64,000 bases of DNA from NCBI RefSeq assembly GCF_022023855.1, contig NZ_CP059449.1:1970501-2034500 (forward strand), written 5' to 3'. Of the stretch, positions 28,647 through 37,575 are shown in pieces. The notes under the pieces were generated by a model. The model worked only from the letters and a program-made list of their open reading frames with translations. It ran no database searches and was not told the origin of the DNA. The stretch comes from Azospirillum brasilense (GTDB lineage Bacteria; Pseudomonadota; Alphaproteobacteria; Azospirillales; Azospirillaceae). Numbering within the stretch: position 1 is the stretch's first letter; each line of letters opens with the position of its first letter. The position numbers and the translations under genes were made by a program.

Positions 28647-29021
28647 TTGAGTGCGTACTACTCCAGCCCGTCGCCGCTGACCGCCGGCCTGCGCTGTGCC
28701 TGCCCGCGCTGCGGACGGGGCAAGCTGTTCGACGGCTACCTGACGGTCAACGAGCGCTGTTCGGTGTGCAATCTGAACCTCGCCCGGCAGGACAGCGGCG
28801 ACGGGCCGGCGGTGTTCCTGATCTTCATCCTGGGCTTTCTGGTCGTGCCGGTGGCGCTGTGGGTGTCGATGTCGGTGGACTGGCCGCTGTGGCTGCACGC
28901 CATCGTCTGGAGCATCGTCGTGCTCGGGCTGGCGCTCGGCATGCTGCGCCCGGCCAAGGCCTATGTGGTGGCGCTGCAATACCGCCACCGCCGCAACGAG
29001 CTGGAGGACCCGGACGAGTGA
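28647..29021 (+). CDS. DUF983 family membrane protein
   Basis: 124-residue protein with an N-terminal zinc-ribbon-like segment (CPRCGRGKLFDGYL then CSVCNLNL, about residues 19-45) and two membrane helices (FLIFILGFLVVPVALWVSM and AIVWSIVVLGLALGML). DUF983 proteins sit in oxidase operons between ctaE and surf1 in many alphaproteobacteria, so a role in oxidase biogenesis is likely but untested. The start is TTG at 28647, fixed by GGAGG eight bases upstream. Its stop overlaps the surf1 start. Confidence 0.88.
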   Translation: MSAYYSSPSPLTAGLRCACPRCGRGKLFDGYLTVNERCSVCNLNLARQDSGDGPAVFLIFILGFLVVPVALWVSMSVDWPLWLHAIVWSIVVLGLALGMLRPAKAYVVALQYRHRRNELEDPDE

Positions 29022-29764
29022 CCATGACCGCCGCCGCCGAACCCCGCCGCTTCCGCCCCTCGCTGTGGGCGACGCTGATCACCGTGCCCGCCGTTCTGGT
29101 CATGCTGGGGCTGGGCACGTGGCAGATGCAGCGGTTGGAATGGAAGGAGGATCTGGTCCGCCGGGTGGAGCAGCGGTTGCACACGGCCCCGATCCCGCTG
29201 CCCTCCGCCATCGCCGATCCGGAGGCGCTGGAGTTCCGCCCGGTGACCGTCACCGGGCGCTTCCTGAACGACAAGGAACTGCTGCTGGTCGCCCGGCCTC
29301 GGCAGGGGCAGGCTGGCTACGAACTGCTGACCCCGCTGGAGCGTCCGGCGGAGGACGGCGGCGGCGTGGTGCTGGTCAACCGCGGTTTCCTGCCCATGGA
29401 CAAGCGCACCCCCGCCAGCCGTCCGGAGAGCCGGGTGGAGGGGCCGGTGACCGTCACCGGTCTGGTCCGCCTGCCGCAGCCCGCCGGCTGGCTCCAGCCG
29501 GGCAACCGGCCGGGGGCGGAATCCTGGATGCGGCTGGACCCGCCGGGCATGGCAGCCGCCGCCGGGCTGGGGAACGTCGCCCCACTGGCGGTGGAGGCCA
29601 CTCCTGACCCGGCGCGCGGCAACGCACCGCTGAACGGGATTCAGCCACTGGTCGAGCTGCCCAACAACCATAGGCAATACGCGTTCACTTGGTATAGCCT
29701 CGCCGCGACGCTGGTCGTCGTCTATGTGCTGTCCCAACGCCGGAGGACCGCTCCGGCATCCTAG
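29018..29764 (+). CDS. SURF1 family oxidase assembly factor
   Basis: Surf1/Shy1 proteins help place haem a in subunit I. 248 residues with the classic layout: an N-terminal membrane helix (LWATLITVPAVLVMLGLG) directly followed by TWQMQRLEWKEDL, a periplasmic domain containing VLVNRGFLPMDKR, and a C-terminal helix preceded by NNHRQYAFTWYSLA. GTG at 29018 overlaps the upstream stop (GTGA) and lies 10 bases after GGAGG; the ATG at 29024 is the alternative. Last recognisable oxidase-operon gene. Confidence 0.93.
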   Translation: MTMTAAAEPRRFRPSLWATLITVPAVLVMLGLGTWQMQRLEWKEDLVRRVEQRLHTAPIPLPSAIADPEALEFRPVTVTGRFLNDKELLLVARPRQGQAGYELLTPLERPAEDGGGVVLVNRGFLPMDKRTPASRPESRVEGPVTVTGLVRLPQPAGWLQPGNRPGAESWMRLDPPGMAAAAGLGNVAPLAVEATPDPARGNAPLNGIQPLVELPNNHRQYAFTWYSLAATLVVVYVLSQRRRTAPAS

Positions 29765-29776
29765 GAGTCGCGCCCC

Positions 29777-31273
29777 ATGACAGCCGCCTATCAGGAGTTG
29801 GAACGCCGTTTCGCCCGCATCGCCGCCATCGGCGACGCCCTGGGCATCCTGAGCTGGGACAGCCAGACGATGATGCCCGACGGCTCCAGCGACGGGCGGG
29901 CGGAGCAGACCGCCACCCTGACCGTGCTGGCCCACGAGCTGCAAACCGACCCCCGCGTGGCCGACTGGCTGGCGGAGGCCGAGGGCACGGACAGGCTGGA
30001 CGATTGGCAGGCGGCCAACCTGCGGGAGATGCGGCGCACCCACCGCCACGCCACGGCCGTTCCCGGCGACCTGATCGAGGCGACCAGCAAGGCGATCTCG
30101 GTCTGCGAGATGACGTGGCGCACCGCGCGGGCGGAGAGCGACTTCGCCAAGCTGCTGCCCAGCCTGTCGGAGGTGCTGCGCCGCGTCCGGGAGTGCGGCG
30201 AGGCGAAGGCGGCGGCGATGGGCCTGTCGCCCTACAACGCCATGCTGGACGAGCACGATCCCGGCGCCCGGTCGGAGCGGATCGATGCCCTGTTCGCCGG
30301 TTTGGTCGGCTTCCTGCCGGAACTGATCGGGCGCGTCCTCGACCGTCAGGCCGCCGAGCCGGCGCCGCTGCGGCCCGTGGGGCCGTTCGCCGTCGCCAAC
30401 CAAAAGGCGCTAGGCGAGCGGCTGATGCGGGCAGCCGGGTTCGACTTCACCCGTGGTCGGTTGGACGTGTCGCTGCACCCCTTCTGCGGCGGCGCCACCG
30501 GCGACGTTCGCATCACCACCCGCTACGACGAGGACGACTTCACCAAGGCCCTGATGGGAGTGATGCACGAGACGGGGCACGCGCTCTACGAGCAGGGGCG
30601 CCCGCGCGACTGGCTGCGTCAGCCGGTCGGGCTGGCCCGCGGCATGGCGGTGCATGAGAGCCAGTCGCTGATCGTGGAGATGCAGGCCTGCCGCTCGCCG
30701 GAGTTCCTGTGCTGGCTGGCCCCGGTCGCGCGGGAGGCGTTCGGCGGCTCCGGCCCGGCCTGGGAGCCGGACAACCTGCGCCGCCTTTACAGCCGGGTGG
30801 AGCGCGGCTTCATCCGCGTGGACGCCGACGAGGTGACCTACCCGGCGCACATCATCCTGCGCTACCGGCTGGAGAAGGCGCTGATCGCCGGCGATCTGGC
30901 GCTGGCCGACCTGCCGGGCGCCTGGAACGACGGCATGAGGGAACTGGTCGGGGTGACGCCGCCGAACGATCGGCTGGGCTGCCTTCAGGACATCCACTGG
31001 CCGTCCGGCGCCTGGGGTTACTTCCCCAGCTACACGCTGGGCGCTATGACCGCCGCCCAGCTGTTCGAGGCCGCGGCAAAGGCCGATCCGGACATCCGCC
31101 CGGCGCTGGCGCGCGGCGACCTCGGGCCGCTGGTGGCGTGGCTGGGAGCGAATGTGCACCGCAAGGGCTGTCTCTACGCGTCCGGCGACGATCTGCTGAC
31201 CGCGGCCACCGGGCACCCGCTCGACGCGGCGGTGTTCCGGCGGCATCTGGAGAGCCGGTATCTGGACGCTTGA
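29777..31273 (+). CDS. M32 (Taq-type) metallocarboxypeptidase
   Basis: Cytosolic zinc carboxypeptidase removing C-terminal residues from peptides. 498 residues, the standard size. The zinc motif HETGH lies at about residues 264-268 (GVMHETGHALYEQGRPRDW), with the downstream MAVHESQSLIVE segment supplying the third ligand. The family signature SWDSQTMMPDGS is near the N-terminus, and RITTRYDEDDF precedes the active site. It starts 13 bp after surf1 with a GGAG ribosome site and may be read through from the oxidase operon, but it has no known oxidase role. Confidence 0.94.
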   Translation: MTAAYQELERRFARIAAIGDALGILSWDSQTMMPDGSSDGRAEQTATLTVLAHELQTDPRVADWLAEAEGTDRLDDWQAANLREMRRTHRHATAVPGDLIEATSKAISVCEMTWRTARAESDFAKLLPSLSEVLRRVRECGEAKAAAMGLSPYNAMLDEHDPGARSERIDALFAGLVGFLPELIGRVLDRQAAEPAPLRPVGPFAVANQKALGERLMRAAGFDFTRGRLDVSLHPFCGGATGDVRITTRYDEDDFTKALMGVMHETGHALYEQGRPRDWLRQPVGLARGMAVHESQSLIVEMQACRSPEFLCWLAPVAREAFGGSGPAWEPDNLRRLYSRVERGFIRVDADEVTYPAHIILRYRLEKALIAGDLALADLPGAWNDGMRELVGVTPPNDRLGCLQDIHWPSGAWGYFPSYTLGAMTAAQLFEAAAKADPDIRPALARGDLGPLVAWLGANVHRKGCLYASGDDLLTAATGHPLDAAVFRRHLESRYLDA

Positions 31274-31285
31274 GCGGAGCCTTTG

Positions 31286-31333
31286 CCCCTCCTTAACCCT
31301 CCCCTGCGCAGCGGGGGAGGGCCGGGGTGGGGG
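31286..31333. repeat. GC-rich intergenic palindrome, copy 2
   Basis: Single-hairpin version of the element at 5753-5832 and 52637-52756: CCCTCCCCTGCGCAGCGGGGGAGGG with flanking GCCCC and GGTGGGGGC arms. It lies just after the carboxypeptidase stop and may work as its terminator. The rest of the gap to 31650 is less GC-rich, holds no gene I can support, and probably carries the endoglucanase promoter. Confidence 0.65.
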
Positions 31334-31650
31334 CAAGAGCATCGCCAATGCGTGGCCTCCACGCCGAAAGAATCCGCAAAATCCACCGAACGCAAAAGGC
31401 TGGCCCGTAACCCTCCTTCGTTCCGGCGCGCTGCTCCGGGCAATTGGGCGATCCATCGGAAAAACAGCCTAAAGACAGCGCAAGCACTCGACGCGTCTTC
31501 ATTGCCTCAAATGTTGTCTAAATCCGCTCTTCCGGACATGGTCACACATGCCTTGGATTGCCGGAATTAAGCGACATTCCTGGCAATATTTCGTTAACCA
31601 TAAACCGCCAGCCTCCGGCCCAACGCGAATGGCAACGAGAGCTGAGAACA

Positions 31651-32979
31651 ATGGGCATCGCCAAGGGCTTCCTGCACACGGACGGCAACCAGATCGTCGA
31701 TTCGTCGGGTCAGAACGTCAAGCTGACGGGCGTTAACTGGTTCGGCGGCGAGGGCTTCGTCTTCAACCCCAACGGCATGGACATGCGCGGGTACTGGGGG
31801 ATGATGGAGCAGATGAAGGAGATGGGCTTCAACACCATCCGTCTGCCGTGGAGCGACGCGGCTCTGGACGCCGACCGGGCGACGGGCATCGACACCTCCA
31901 AGAATCCCGACCTCGCGAACAAGTCTCCGCTCGAGGTCATGGACAAGGTGATCGACTACGCCGGGCGCATCGGCATGAAGGTCATCCTGGACCACCACCG
32001 CTCCAGCGACGGTGCGTCGGCGAACGAGAACGGCCTGTGGTACGACGACAAGTACCCGGAGTCGAAGATGATCGAAAACTGGAAGATGCTGGCCGAGCGC
32101 TACAAGGGCAACGACACGGTGGTCGGTGCCGACCTGCACAACGAGCCGCACGGGCAGGCGACCTGGGGTGGCGGCGACAAGGCCACCGACTGGGCCTGGG
32201 CCGCGGAGCGCATCGGCAACGAGATCCAGTCTGTCAACAAGGATTGGCTGCTTCTGGTCGAGGGCGTCGAGATCCACGAGAACCAGTGGGAGTGGTGGGG
32301 CGGCAACCTGCGCGGCGCCAAGGACCGCCCGATCGAATTCGACAATCCGGGCAAGCTGGTCTACTCGGTCCACTCCTACGGCCCCTCCATCCACGAGATG
32401 GAGTGGTTCAAGGCCAGCGACTACCCGAACAACCTGCCGGGCCAGTACACCGACAACTGGGGCTGGCTGCTGAAGGAGGACAAGGCGCCCGTGCTGGTCG
32501 GCGAGTTCGGCGGCAAGCTGGAGACCGACCAGGACAAGGCCTACATGGCCAAGCTGATCGACTACATGAACGGCGACCTGGACGGCAACGGCACCAACGA
32601 CCTGGGCGCCGGCAAGGAAGGGGCGAGCTGGACCTACTGGTCGTGGAACCCGAACTCGGGCGACACCGGCGGCATCCTGAAGGACGATTGGCAGACGGTC
32701 GACCAGACCAAGTACAACGCCATCAAGGAAGGCCTGTTCGACGGCGGCGGCAGCCCGGCCAAGGCCGCCTGGGCACCGGCGAAGGCGCAGGCGCTTGGTG
32801 AGGGCGACATCAACGTCCTGTCCCACACGGTGACCCAGCCGCAGGTGGCGGACCACAGCGCCGCCGCGTCGGTGGACGCCGCGCTCGCCGCCCAGACGGT
32901 GGAGCTTCCGCCGGTCGATGCCGCGCACGATGCCTCGGCGCTGCACCACGACCCGCTGGACGTCCACACCGGCGCCTGA
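31651..32979 (+). CDS. Glycoside hydrolase family 5 endoglucanase-like enzyme
   Basis: 442-residue cellulase-like enzyme cutting beta-1,4-glucans. The catalytic domain spans about residues 5-375: KLTGVNWFG at the start, GFNTIRLPWS, the acid/base Glu165 in HNEPH, and the nucleophile Glu285 in VGEFGG. There is no N-terminal signal peptide. The last 65 residues are an Ala/Val/His/Asp-rich tail that could be a C-terminal export signal. Start at the ATG at 31651 (MGIAKGFLHT); the frame is open to 31558. A terminator follows. It interrupts the usual surf1-thrC neighbourhood, suggesting later acquisition, perhaps linked to plant association. Confidence 0.88.
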   Translation: MGIAKGFLHTDGNQIVDSSGQNVKLTGVNWFGGEGFVFNPNGMDMRGYWGMMEQMKEMGFNTIRLPWSDAALDADRATGIDTSKNPDLANKSPLEVMDKVIDYAGRIGMKVILDHHRSSDGASANENGLWYDDKYPESKMIENWKMLAERYKGNDTVVGADLHNEPHGQATWGGGDKATDWAWAAERIGNEIQSVNKDWLLLVEGVEIHENQWEWWGGNLRGAKDRPIEFDNPGKLVYSVHSYGPSIHEMEWFKASDYPNNLPGQYTDNWGWLLKEDKAPVLVGEFGGKLETDQDKAYMAKLIDYMNGDLDGNGTNDLGAGKEGASWTYWSWNPNSGDTGGILKDDWQTVDQTKYNAIKEGLFDGGGSPAKAAWAPAKAQALGEGDINVLSHTVTQPQVADHSAAASVDAALAAQTVELPPVDAAHDASALHHDPLDVHTGA

Positions 32980-32995
32980 TCGGGAGCCTGACAAT

Positions 32996-33025
32996 CCCCT
33001 CTCCCACCGCGGGAGAGGGGTTTTG
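32996..33025 (+). terminator. Intrinsic terminator of the GH5 gene
   Basis: Perfect 10-bp stem CCCCTCTCCC / GGGAGAGGGG, 5-base loop, followed by TTTTGTTT. It lies 17 bases after the stop codon and is the most canonical terminator in the window. Confidence 0.9.
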
Positions 33026-33147
33026 TTTGCAACGCATCCGGAACCCGCCGCTTGCACGGCGTGTGGTAGGGCGCTAACTATGCCCGTTCCACAAGAGTCG
33101 CCGGCCCGCCACAGCGTCGGCCACCTTCAGGCGTCGGAGAGTGTGCG

Positions 33148-34560
33148 TTGAAGTACGTCAGCACGCGGGGCCAGGCCCCAGTCCTGGGTTTCGAGGAAGT
33201 CCTTCTGGCCGGTCTCGCGCGTGACGGCGGCCTCTATGTCCCGGAAAGCTGGCCGCAGTTCTCGGCCGACGAGATCCGCGCGATGCGCGGCCTTCCCTAC
33301 AGCGAGATCGCCGTGCGCGTCATGCTGCCCTTCCTGGGCGGCGCCATCGCCGAGGACGACTTCCGCGCCATCGTGAAGGACGCCTACGCCAGCTTCGATC
33401 ACGCCGCGGTTGTGCCGCTGGTGCAGCTCGACCAGCGCACCTGGGTGATGGAGCTGTTCCACGGCCCGACGCTGGCCTTCAAGGACGTGGCGCTGCAACT
33501 GCTCGGCCGCCTGTTCGACCATGTGCTGGCCAAGCGCGGCGAGCGGGTGACCATCGTCGGCGCCACCTCGGGCGACACCGGTTCCGCCGCCATCGAGGCC
33601 TGCCGCGACCGCCAGAACGTGGACATCTTCATCCTGCACCCGAAGGGCCGCACGTCCGAGGTGCAGCGCCGCCAGATGACCAGCGTCCTGTCGGACAACG
33701 TGCACAACATCGCGCTGCACGGCACCTTCGACGACTGCCAGGATCTGGTGAAGGCGCTGTTCAACGACATGGCCTTCCGCGACAAGATGGGCCTGTCGGC
33801 GGTGAACTCGATCAACTGGGCGCGCATCATGGCCCAGATCGTCTATTACTTCGCCGCCGCGGTGGCGCTGGGCGCGCCTGACCGCAAAGTGGCCTTCACC
33901 GTTCCCACCGGCAATTTCGGCAACGTCTACGCCGCCTACGGCGCGCGGGCGATGGGCCTGCCGGTGGAGCGGCTGGTCGTGGGTTCCAACGCCAACGACA
34001 TCCTGGCCCGCTTTTTTGCCAGCGGCACCATGTCGGCGGCTCCGGTCGTGCCCACATTGAGTCCCAGCATGGACATCCAGATCTCCTCCAACTTCGAGCG
34101 GCTGCTGTTCGACCTGCTGGGCCGCGACGGCGCTGCCGTGCAGGCCGCCATGGACGGCTTCCGAGCGGAGGGCAAATTCGCCGTCACCGACGCGCAGTTG
34201 GCCGAGGCCCACGCGATCTTCGCCGCTGGCCGCGCCGACGATGCCCGGACCATGGACGTCATCAAGGATGTCTGGGAGAAGACCGGCGGCTATCAGGTCG
34301 ATCCGCACACCGCCGTCGGCATCCATTCCGCGGCGACCGCCCCGGTCGATCCGTCGGTGCCGGTGGTCGTGATGGCAACCGCCCACCCCGCCAAGTTTCC
34401 CGACGCGGTGGAGACGGCGACGGGCCGGCGCCCGGTCCTGCCGCCGCGCCTCGCTGACCTCTACGAGCGGGAGGAGCGGCTGTCCGAGCTGCCCAACGAC
34501 GTGGCGGCGGTCCAGGAGTTCGTCGTCGCCCGCGCCCGCGCCGCCAAGGAGGCCGCATGA
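33148..34560 (+). CDS. thrC: Threonine synthase
   Basis: PLP enzyme converting O-phosphohomoserine to threonine. 470 residues, matching the longer proteobacterial type. The PLP lysine is K112 in HGPTLAFKDVALQLLG, with TSGDTGSAAIEA binding the phosphate and AVNSINWARIMAQ further on. The start is TTG at 33148 with GGAGAG about seven bases upstream; no ATG fits. Its stop overlaps the M16 peptidase start (ATGA). The pathway partner homoserine kinase (thrB) is 8 kb away at 42.6-43.6 kb. Confidence 0.96.
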   Translation: MKYVSTRGQAPVLGFEEVLLAGLARDGGLYVPESWPQFSADEIRAMRGLPYSEIAVRVMLPFLGGAIAEDDFRAIVKDAYASFDHAAVVPLVQLDQRTWVMELFHGPTLAFKDVALQLLGRLFDHVLAKRGERVTIVGATSGDTGSAAIEACRDRQNVDIFILHPKGRTSEVQRRQMTSVLSDNVHNIALHGTFDDCQDLVKALFNDMAFRDKMGLSAVNSINWARIMAQIVYYFAAAVALGAPDRKVAFTVPTGNFGNVYAAYGARAMGLPVERLVVGSNANDILARFFASGTMSAAPVVPTLSPSMDIQISSNFERLLFDLLGRDGAAVQAAMDGFRAEGKFAVTDAQLAEAHAIFAAGRADDARTMDVIKDVWEKTGGYQVDPHTAVGIHSAATAPVDPSVPVVVMATAHPAKFPDAVETATGRRPVLPPRLADLYEREERLSELPNDVAAVQEFVVARARAAKEAA

Positions 34561-35813
34561 GCATCCGCGTGACCACGCTGCCGAACGGGCTGCGCGTCGC
34601 CACCGACACGATGCCCGGCGTGCAGTCGGTCTCGCTCGGCTGCTGGGTCGGGGTCGGCACGCGCAACGAGTCCGCGGGTGTCAACGGCGTGGCGCATCTC
34701 GTCGAGCACATGCTGTTCAAGGGCACCGCGCGGCGCTCCGCCTTCCGCATCTCCGAGGAGATCGAGAATGTCGGCGGCCAGCTCAACGCCTACACGACGC
34801 GCGAGCAGACGGCCTATTACGCCAAGGTCCTGCACGAGGACACGGCGCTGGCGCTCGACCTCATCGCCGACATGCTCCAGAACTCCGTTCTCGACAGCGA
34901 GGAACTGGTGCGGGAGCGCACGGTGGTGCTTCAGGAGATCGGCCAGTCCGTCGACACCCCCGACGACATCATCTTCGACCATTTCCAGTCCACCGCCTAT
35001 CCGGGGCAGGCGCTGGGCCGGCCGGTGCTGGGGTCGGCCGAGATCGTCGGCGCCCTGTCGCGGCCGGCGCTGGTCGACTACATCGACGGCCATTACGGCG
35101 CGCCGGGCATCGTCCTGGCCGCCGCCGGGCGGCTGGAGCACGACCGGCTCGTCGACATGGCCCTGTCGGCCTTCGACGGGCTGTCCTCCCGCCCGGCGCC
35201 GGAGTCCGAGGACGCGCGCTACGCCGGGGGCGACTTCCGCGAGGCGCGGGACCTGGAGCAGATGCACCTCGTCCTCGGCTTCGACGGGGTGGGGGTGCAC
35301 GACCCGGACTATTATGCCCATTCGGTGATGTCCACGCTGCTCGGTGGCGGCATGTCTTCCCGCCTCTTCCAGGAGGTGCGGGAGAAGCGCGGGCTGGTCT
35401 ATTCCATCTACACCTTCTCCGGCGCCTACCGCGACGGCGGGCTGTTCGGCGTCTACGCCGGCACCGGCGAGGACGAGGTGGCGGAGCTGGTGCCCGTCGT
35501 CTGCGACGAGCTGATGCGGGTGACCGAGGACGTGACCGAGGAGGAGGTGGCCCGCGCCGCCGCCCAGCTCCGCGCCGGGACGCTGATGGCGCTGGAAAGC
35601 TCCATGTCGCGCTGCGAGCAGCTCGGCCAGCAGCTTCTGGTCTACGGGCGTCCGGTGCCGGTGGAGGAGATCGTCGAGAAGATCGGAGCGGTCGACCGCG
35701 AGTCCATCGTCCGCGTCGCCCGGCGCCTGCGCGAGAGCCGCCCCACCGTCGCCGCGCTCGGCCCGATCGGACGGCTGGAGGAGTATGACCGCATCGCCGC
35801 GCGGTTCCGGTAA
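34557..35813 (+). CDS. M16 zinc peptidase (mitochondrial-processing-peptidase-like)
   Basis: 418-residue soluble metallopeptidase related to the beta subunit of mitochondrial processing peptidase. The inverted zinc motif HLVEH is at residues 47-51 (GVAHLVEHMLFKGT), with the distal Glu in the RERTVVLQEIGQS segment. The C-terminal inactive half follows, with GGGMSSRLFQEVREKRGLVY. Overlaps thrC by four bases, the standard alphaproteobacterial order. Natural substrates in bacteria are largely unknown. Confidence 0.94.
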   Translation: MSIRVTTLPNGLRVATDTMPGVQSVSLGCWVGVGTRNESAGVNGVAHLVEHMLFKGTARRSAFRISEEIENVGGQLNAYTTREQTAYYAKVLHEDTALALDLIADMLQNSVLDSEELVRERTVVLQEIGQSVDTPDDIIFDHFQSTAYPGQALGRPVLGSAEIVGALSRPALVDYIDGHYGAPGIVLAAAGRLEHDRLVDMALSAFDGLSSRPAPESEDARYAGGDFREARDLEQMHLVLGFDGVGVHDPDYYAHSVMSTLLGGGMSSRLFQEVREKRGLVYSIYTFSGAYRDGGLFGVYAGTGEDEVAELVPVVCDELMRVTEDVTEEEVARAAAQLRAGTLMALESSMSRCEQLGQQLLVYGRPVPVEEIVEKIGAVDRESIVRVARRLRESRPTVAALGPIGRLEEYDRIAARFR

Positions 35814-35840
35814 GGGACGCGCCAGGGTGGGAGGGGCAGC

Positions 35841-36431
35841 ATGATCCGCCTGCTCGGCAGTGGACTCATCAGCCCGCCGGCGGTCCGCCTCGACGGGCCG
35901 ATCTGCTACATTCGCCCGCCGCTGCCGCGGGATTGGCGGGAATGGGCCGACCTGCGGGCGGACTCCCGCGCCTTCCTGACCCCCTGGGAGCCGACCTGGC
36001 CGGCGGACGCCCTGACCCGTGCCGCCTTCGGGCGTCGGCTGCGGCGGCAGGCGCAGGAGTGGCGCGACGACCAGGGCTACAGCTTCCTCGTCTACGACCG
36101 GGCGACCGACCGGCTGGTCGGCGGGCTGGGGCTGACCAACCTGCGGCGCGGCGTGGCCCAGATGGCGACGCTCGGCTACTGGGTCGGGCAACCCTACGCG
36201 CGCAACGGCTACATGTCCGGTGCCACCCGGTTGGTTCTGGATTTCGCCTTCGGGCAATTGGGGCTGCACCGGGTCGAAGCGGCCTGCCTGCCGACCAACG
36301 CGCCCAGCCGCGGCCTGTTGGAAAAGGTCGGCTTCACCCACGAAGGCTATGCGCGCGGTTACCTGCGCATCGACGGGGTGTGGCGGGACCATGTCCTCTA
36401 CGCCATCCTGCGCGAGGAGTGGCGGGGCTAG
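35841..36431 (+). CDS. GNAT acetyltransferase, RimJ/RimL type
   Basis: 196-residue N-acetyltransferase. RimJ-like features are the N-terminal RPPLPRDWREWADLR, then GYWVGQPYARNGYMSGATR around the acetyl-CoA site, and LHRVEAACLPTNAPSRGLLE with the Asn-Ser pair of the family, ending GYARGYLRIDGVWRDHVLYA. GGGAGGGGC precedes the ATG at 35841. It follows the M16 peptidase by 27 bp, so probably the same transcript. RimJ relatives acetylate the N-terminus of ribosomal protein S5, but the substrate here is not determined. Confidence 0.88.
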   Translation: MIRLLGSGLISPPAVRLDGPICYIRPPLPRDWREWADLRADSRAFLTPWEPTWPADALTRAAFGRRLRRQAQEWRDDQGYSFLVYDRATDRLVGGLGLTNLRRGVAQMATLGYWVGQPYARNGYMSGATRLVLDFAFGQLGLHRVEAACLPTNAPSRGLLEKVGFTHEGYARGYLRIDGVWRDHVLYAILREEWRG

Positions 36432-36485
36432 CCCGTCCGGTTGGGGTGCTCCATCCCCAATTCCCAAGGCTTTGTCCCGGTCGGC

Positions 36486-36500
36486 TTAACCCGCGGTTAA
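36486..36500 (+). promoter_or_regulatory. Perfect CtrA-type box
   Basis: TTAACCCGCGGTTAA matches TTAA-N7-TTAA, the full CtrA consensus in alphaproteobacteria, and is itself palindromic. It lies 50 bases before the start of the 72-residue gene at 36551. No other full match was noticed in this GC-rich window. Function is inferred from the motif. Confidence 0.5.
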
Positions 36501-36550
36501 GGGAGCGGGCGCAGGCTGACGGCATGTCCTTCGCATCGCATGAGGCGGAT

Positions 36551-36769
36551 ATGTCGTCGAACCCAACCTATCCGAACGCCATTTGGACGAAAGAAGATTC
36601 CCTGACCTACGCCGTCGAACTGGACGGACGCCGCGTCGATCTGCGCTATGAGGCGTCGGGTTTCCAGAGCGGCTGGGCGGTCTACGCCGGTGACGAGCTG
36701 GTCGAACGGTGCAGCGAGCTGATGCAGGCCCGCGGCCTCGCCCTGGCGATTGCCAGCAAGGGTGCGTGA
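36551..36769 (+). CDS. Small hypothetical protein, 72 aa
   Basis: Not recognised. The product begins MSSNPTYPNAIWTKEDSLTY and is a single small beta-rich domain (DGRRVDLRYEASGFQSGWAV) ending in a helix (CSELMQARGLALAIASKG), with no signal peptide or membrane segment. The ATG at 36551 is supported by GAGG five bases upstream; an ATG at 36524 would add nine residues. A perfect CtrA box lies in front, which would place it under cell-cycle or motility control. Confidence 0.65.
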   Translation: MSSNPTYPNAIWTKEDSLTYAVELDGRRVDLRYEASGFQSGWAVYAGDELVERCSELMQARGLALAIASKGA

Positions 36770-36842
36770 ATCACAAGTTCTGACATGAGATCCCGCCGCT
36801 TGCGGTGCGGCGGGTGGTGCGCGTGACCGGGAGCGGACGCCG

Positions 36843-37418
36843 TCAGGCGTGCCCGGCCTCCGCCGACAGCATGGACAGGCTGACGCCGAGCTTGGCGATG
36901 GAACGTTCCCACTTGGTGTCCAGTTCGGGATCGAACAGGAGCGACTCGTCGCAGGGCACGTTCAGCCAGCCGTTCGCCTGGATCTCCGCGTCCAATTGCC
37001 CCGGCCCCCAGCCGGCGTAGCCGAGGAGCAGGAGGTTGCGGCGCGGTCCGCGGTCTTCGGAAATCGCACGCAGGATGTCGATGGTCGCGGTCAGCGCCAC
37101 CTCGTCGTCCACCACCAGCGTGCCGTCCCGTACATAGTCGGTCGAATGCAGGACGAACCCGCGCCCGGATTCCACAGGGCCGCCATAATGGACGGGCATG
37201 TTGGCGATCGGCTCCTGGATTTCGATCTCGAGCTGTTCCAGCAAATCCTCGAAGGTGACCGATCCGAACAGGCGATTGACGACGAGGCCCATGGCGCCGT
37301 CGTCGTTATGGGCGCACATGTAGATGACGGTCCGCTGAAAACGCGGGTCCGTCATGCCCGGCATGGCGATCAGCAACTGGCCGGTCAGATAGTCCGAGGA
37401 CTTGGTCAGGTGCGGCAT
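36843..37418 (-). CDS. YqgE/AlgH family protein (UPF0301)
   Basis: 191-residue cytosolic protein of the widely conserved YqgE/AlgH family. Markers: LTGQLLIAMPGMTDPRFQRTV, then GAMGLVVNRLFGSVTFEDLL, VHYGGPVESGRGFVLHS and LLLLGYAGWGPGQLDAEI, with normal length. Family members are suggested to influence transcription of secreted-product genes, but the biochemical role is unknown. Start at the ATG at 37418. It is divergent from the ScsB-like gene and convergent with the 72-residue gene. Confidence 0.92.
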   Translation of the reverse strand: MPHLTKSSDYLTGQLLIAMPGMTDPRFQRTVIYMCAHNDDGAMGLVVNRLFGSVTFEDLLEQLEIEIQEPIANMPVHYGGPVESGRGFVLHSTDYVRDGTLVVDDEVALTATIDILRAISEDRGPRRNLLLLGYAGWGPGQLDAEIQANGWLNVPCDESLLFDPELDTKWERSIAKLGVSLSMLSAEAGHA

Positions 37419-37575
37419 GGGCGCTATCCTTGTGTCGGGGGACGGGCGGACCGCTGGGCGGCCACCCGAAGCCGTCTTCGCCCGAGTGTGACAGCACGGG
37501 CCAAGCTTTGTCATCCATATACAGCCGCGGCCGATGGGCGGCCCGCTGCGTCTTGATATGAGAACAGTCGGTGCG

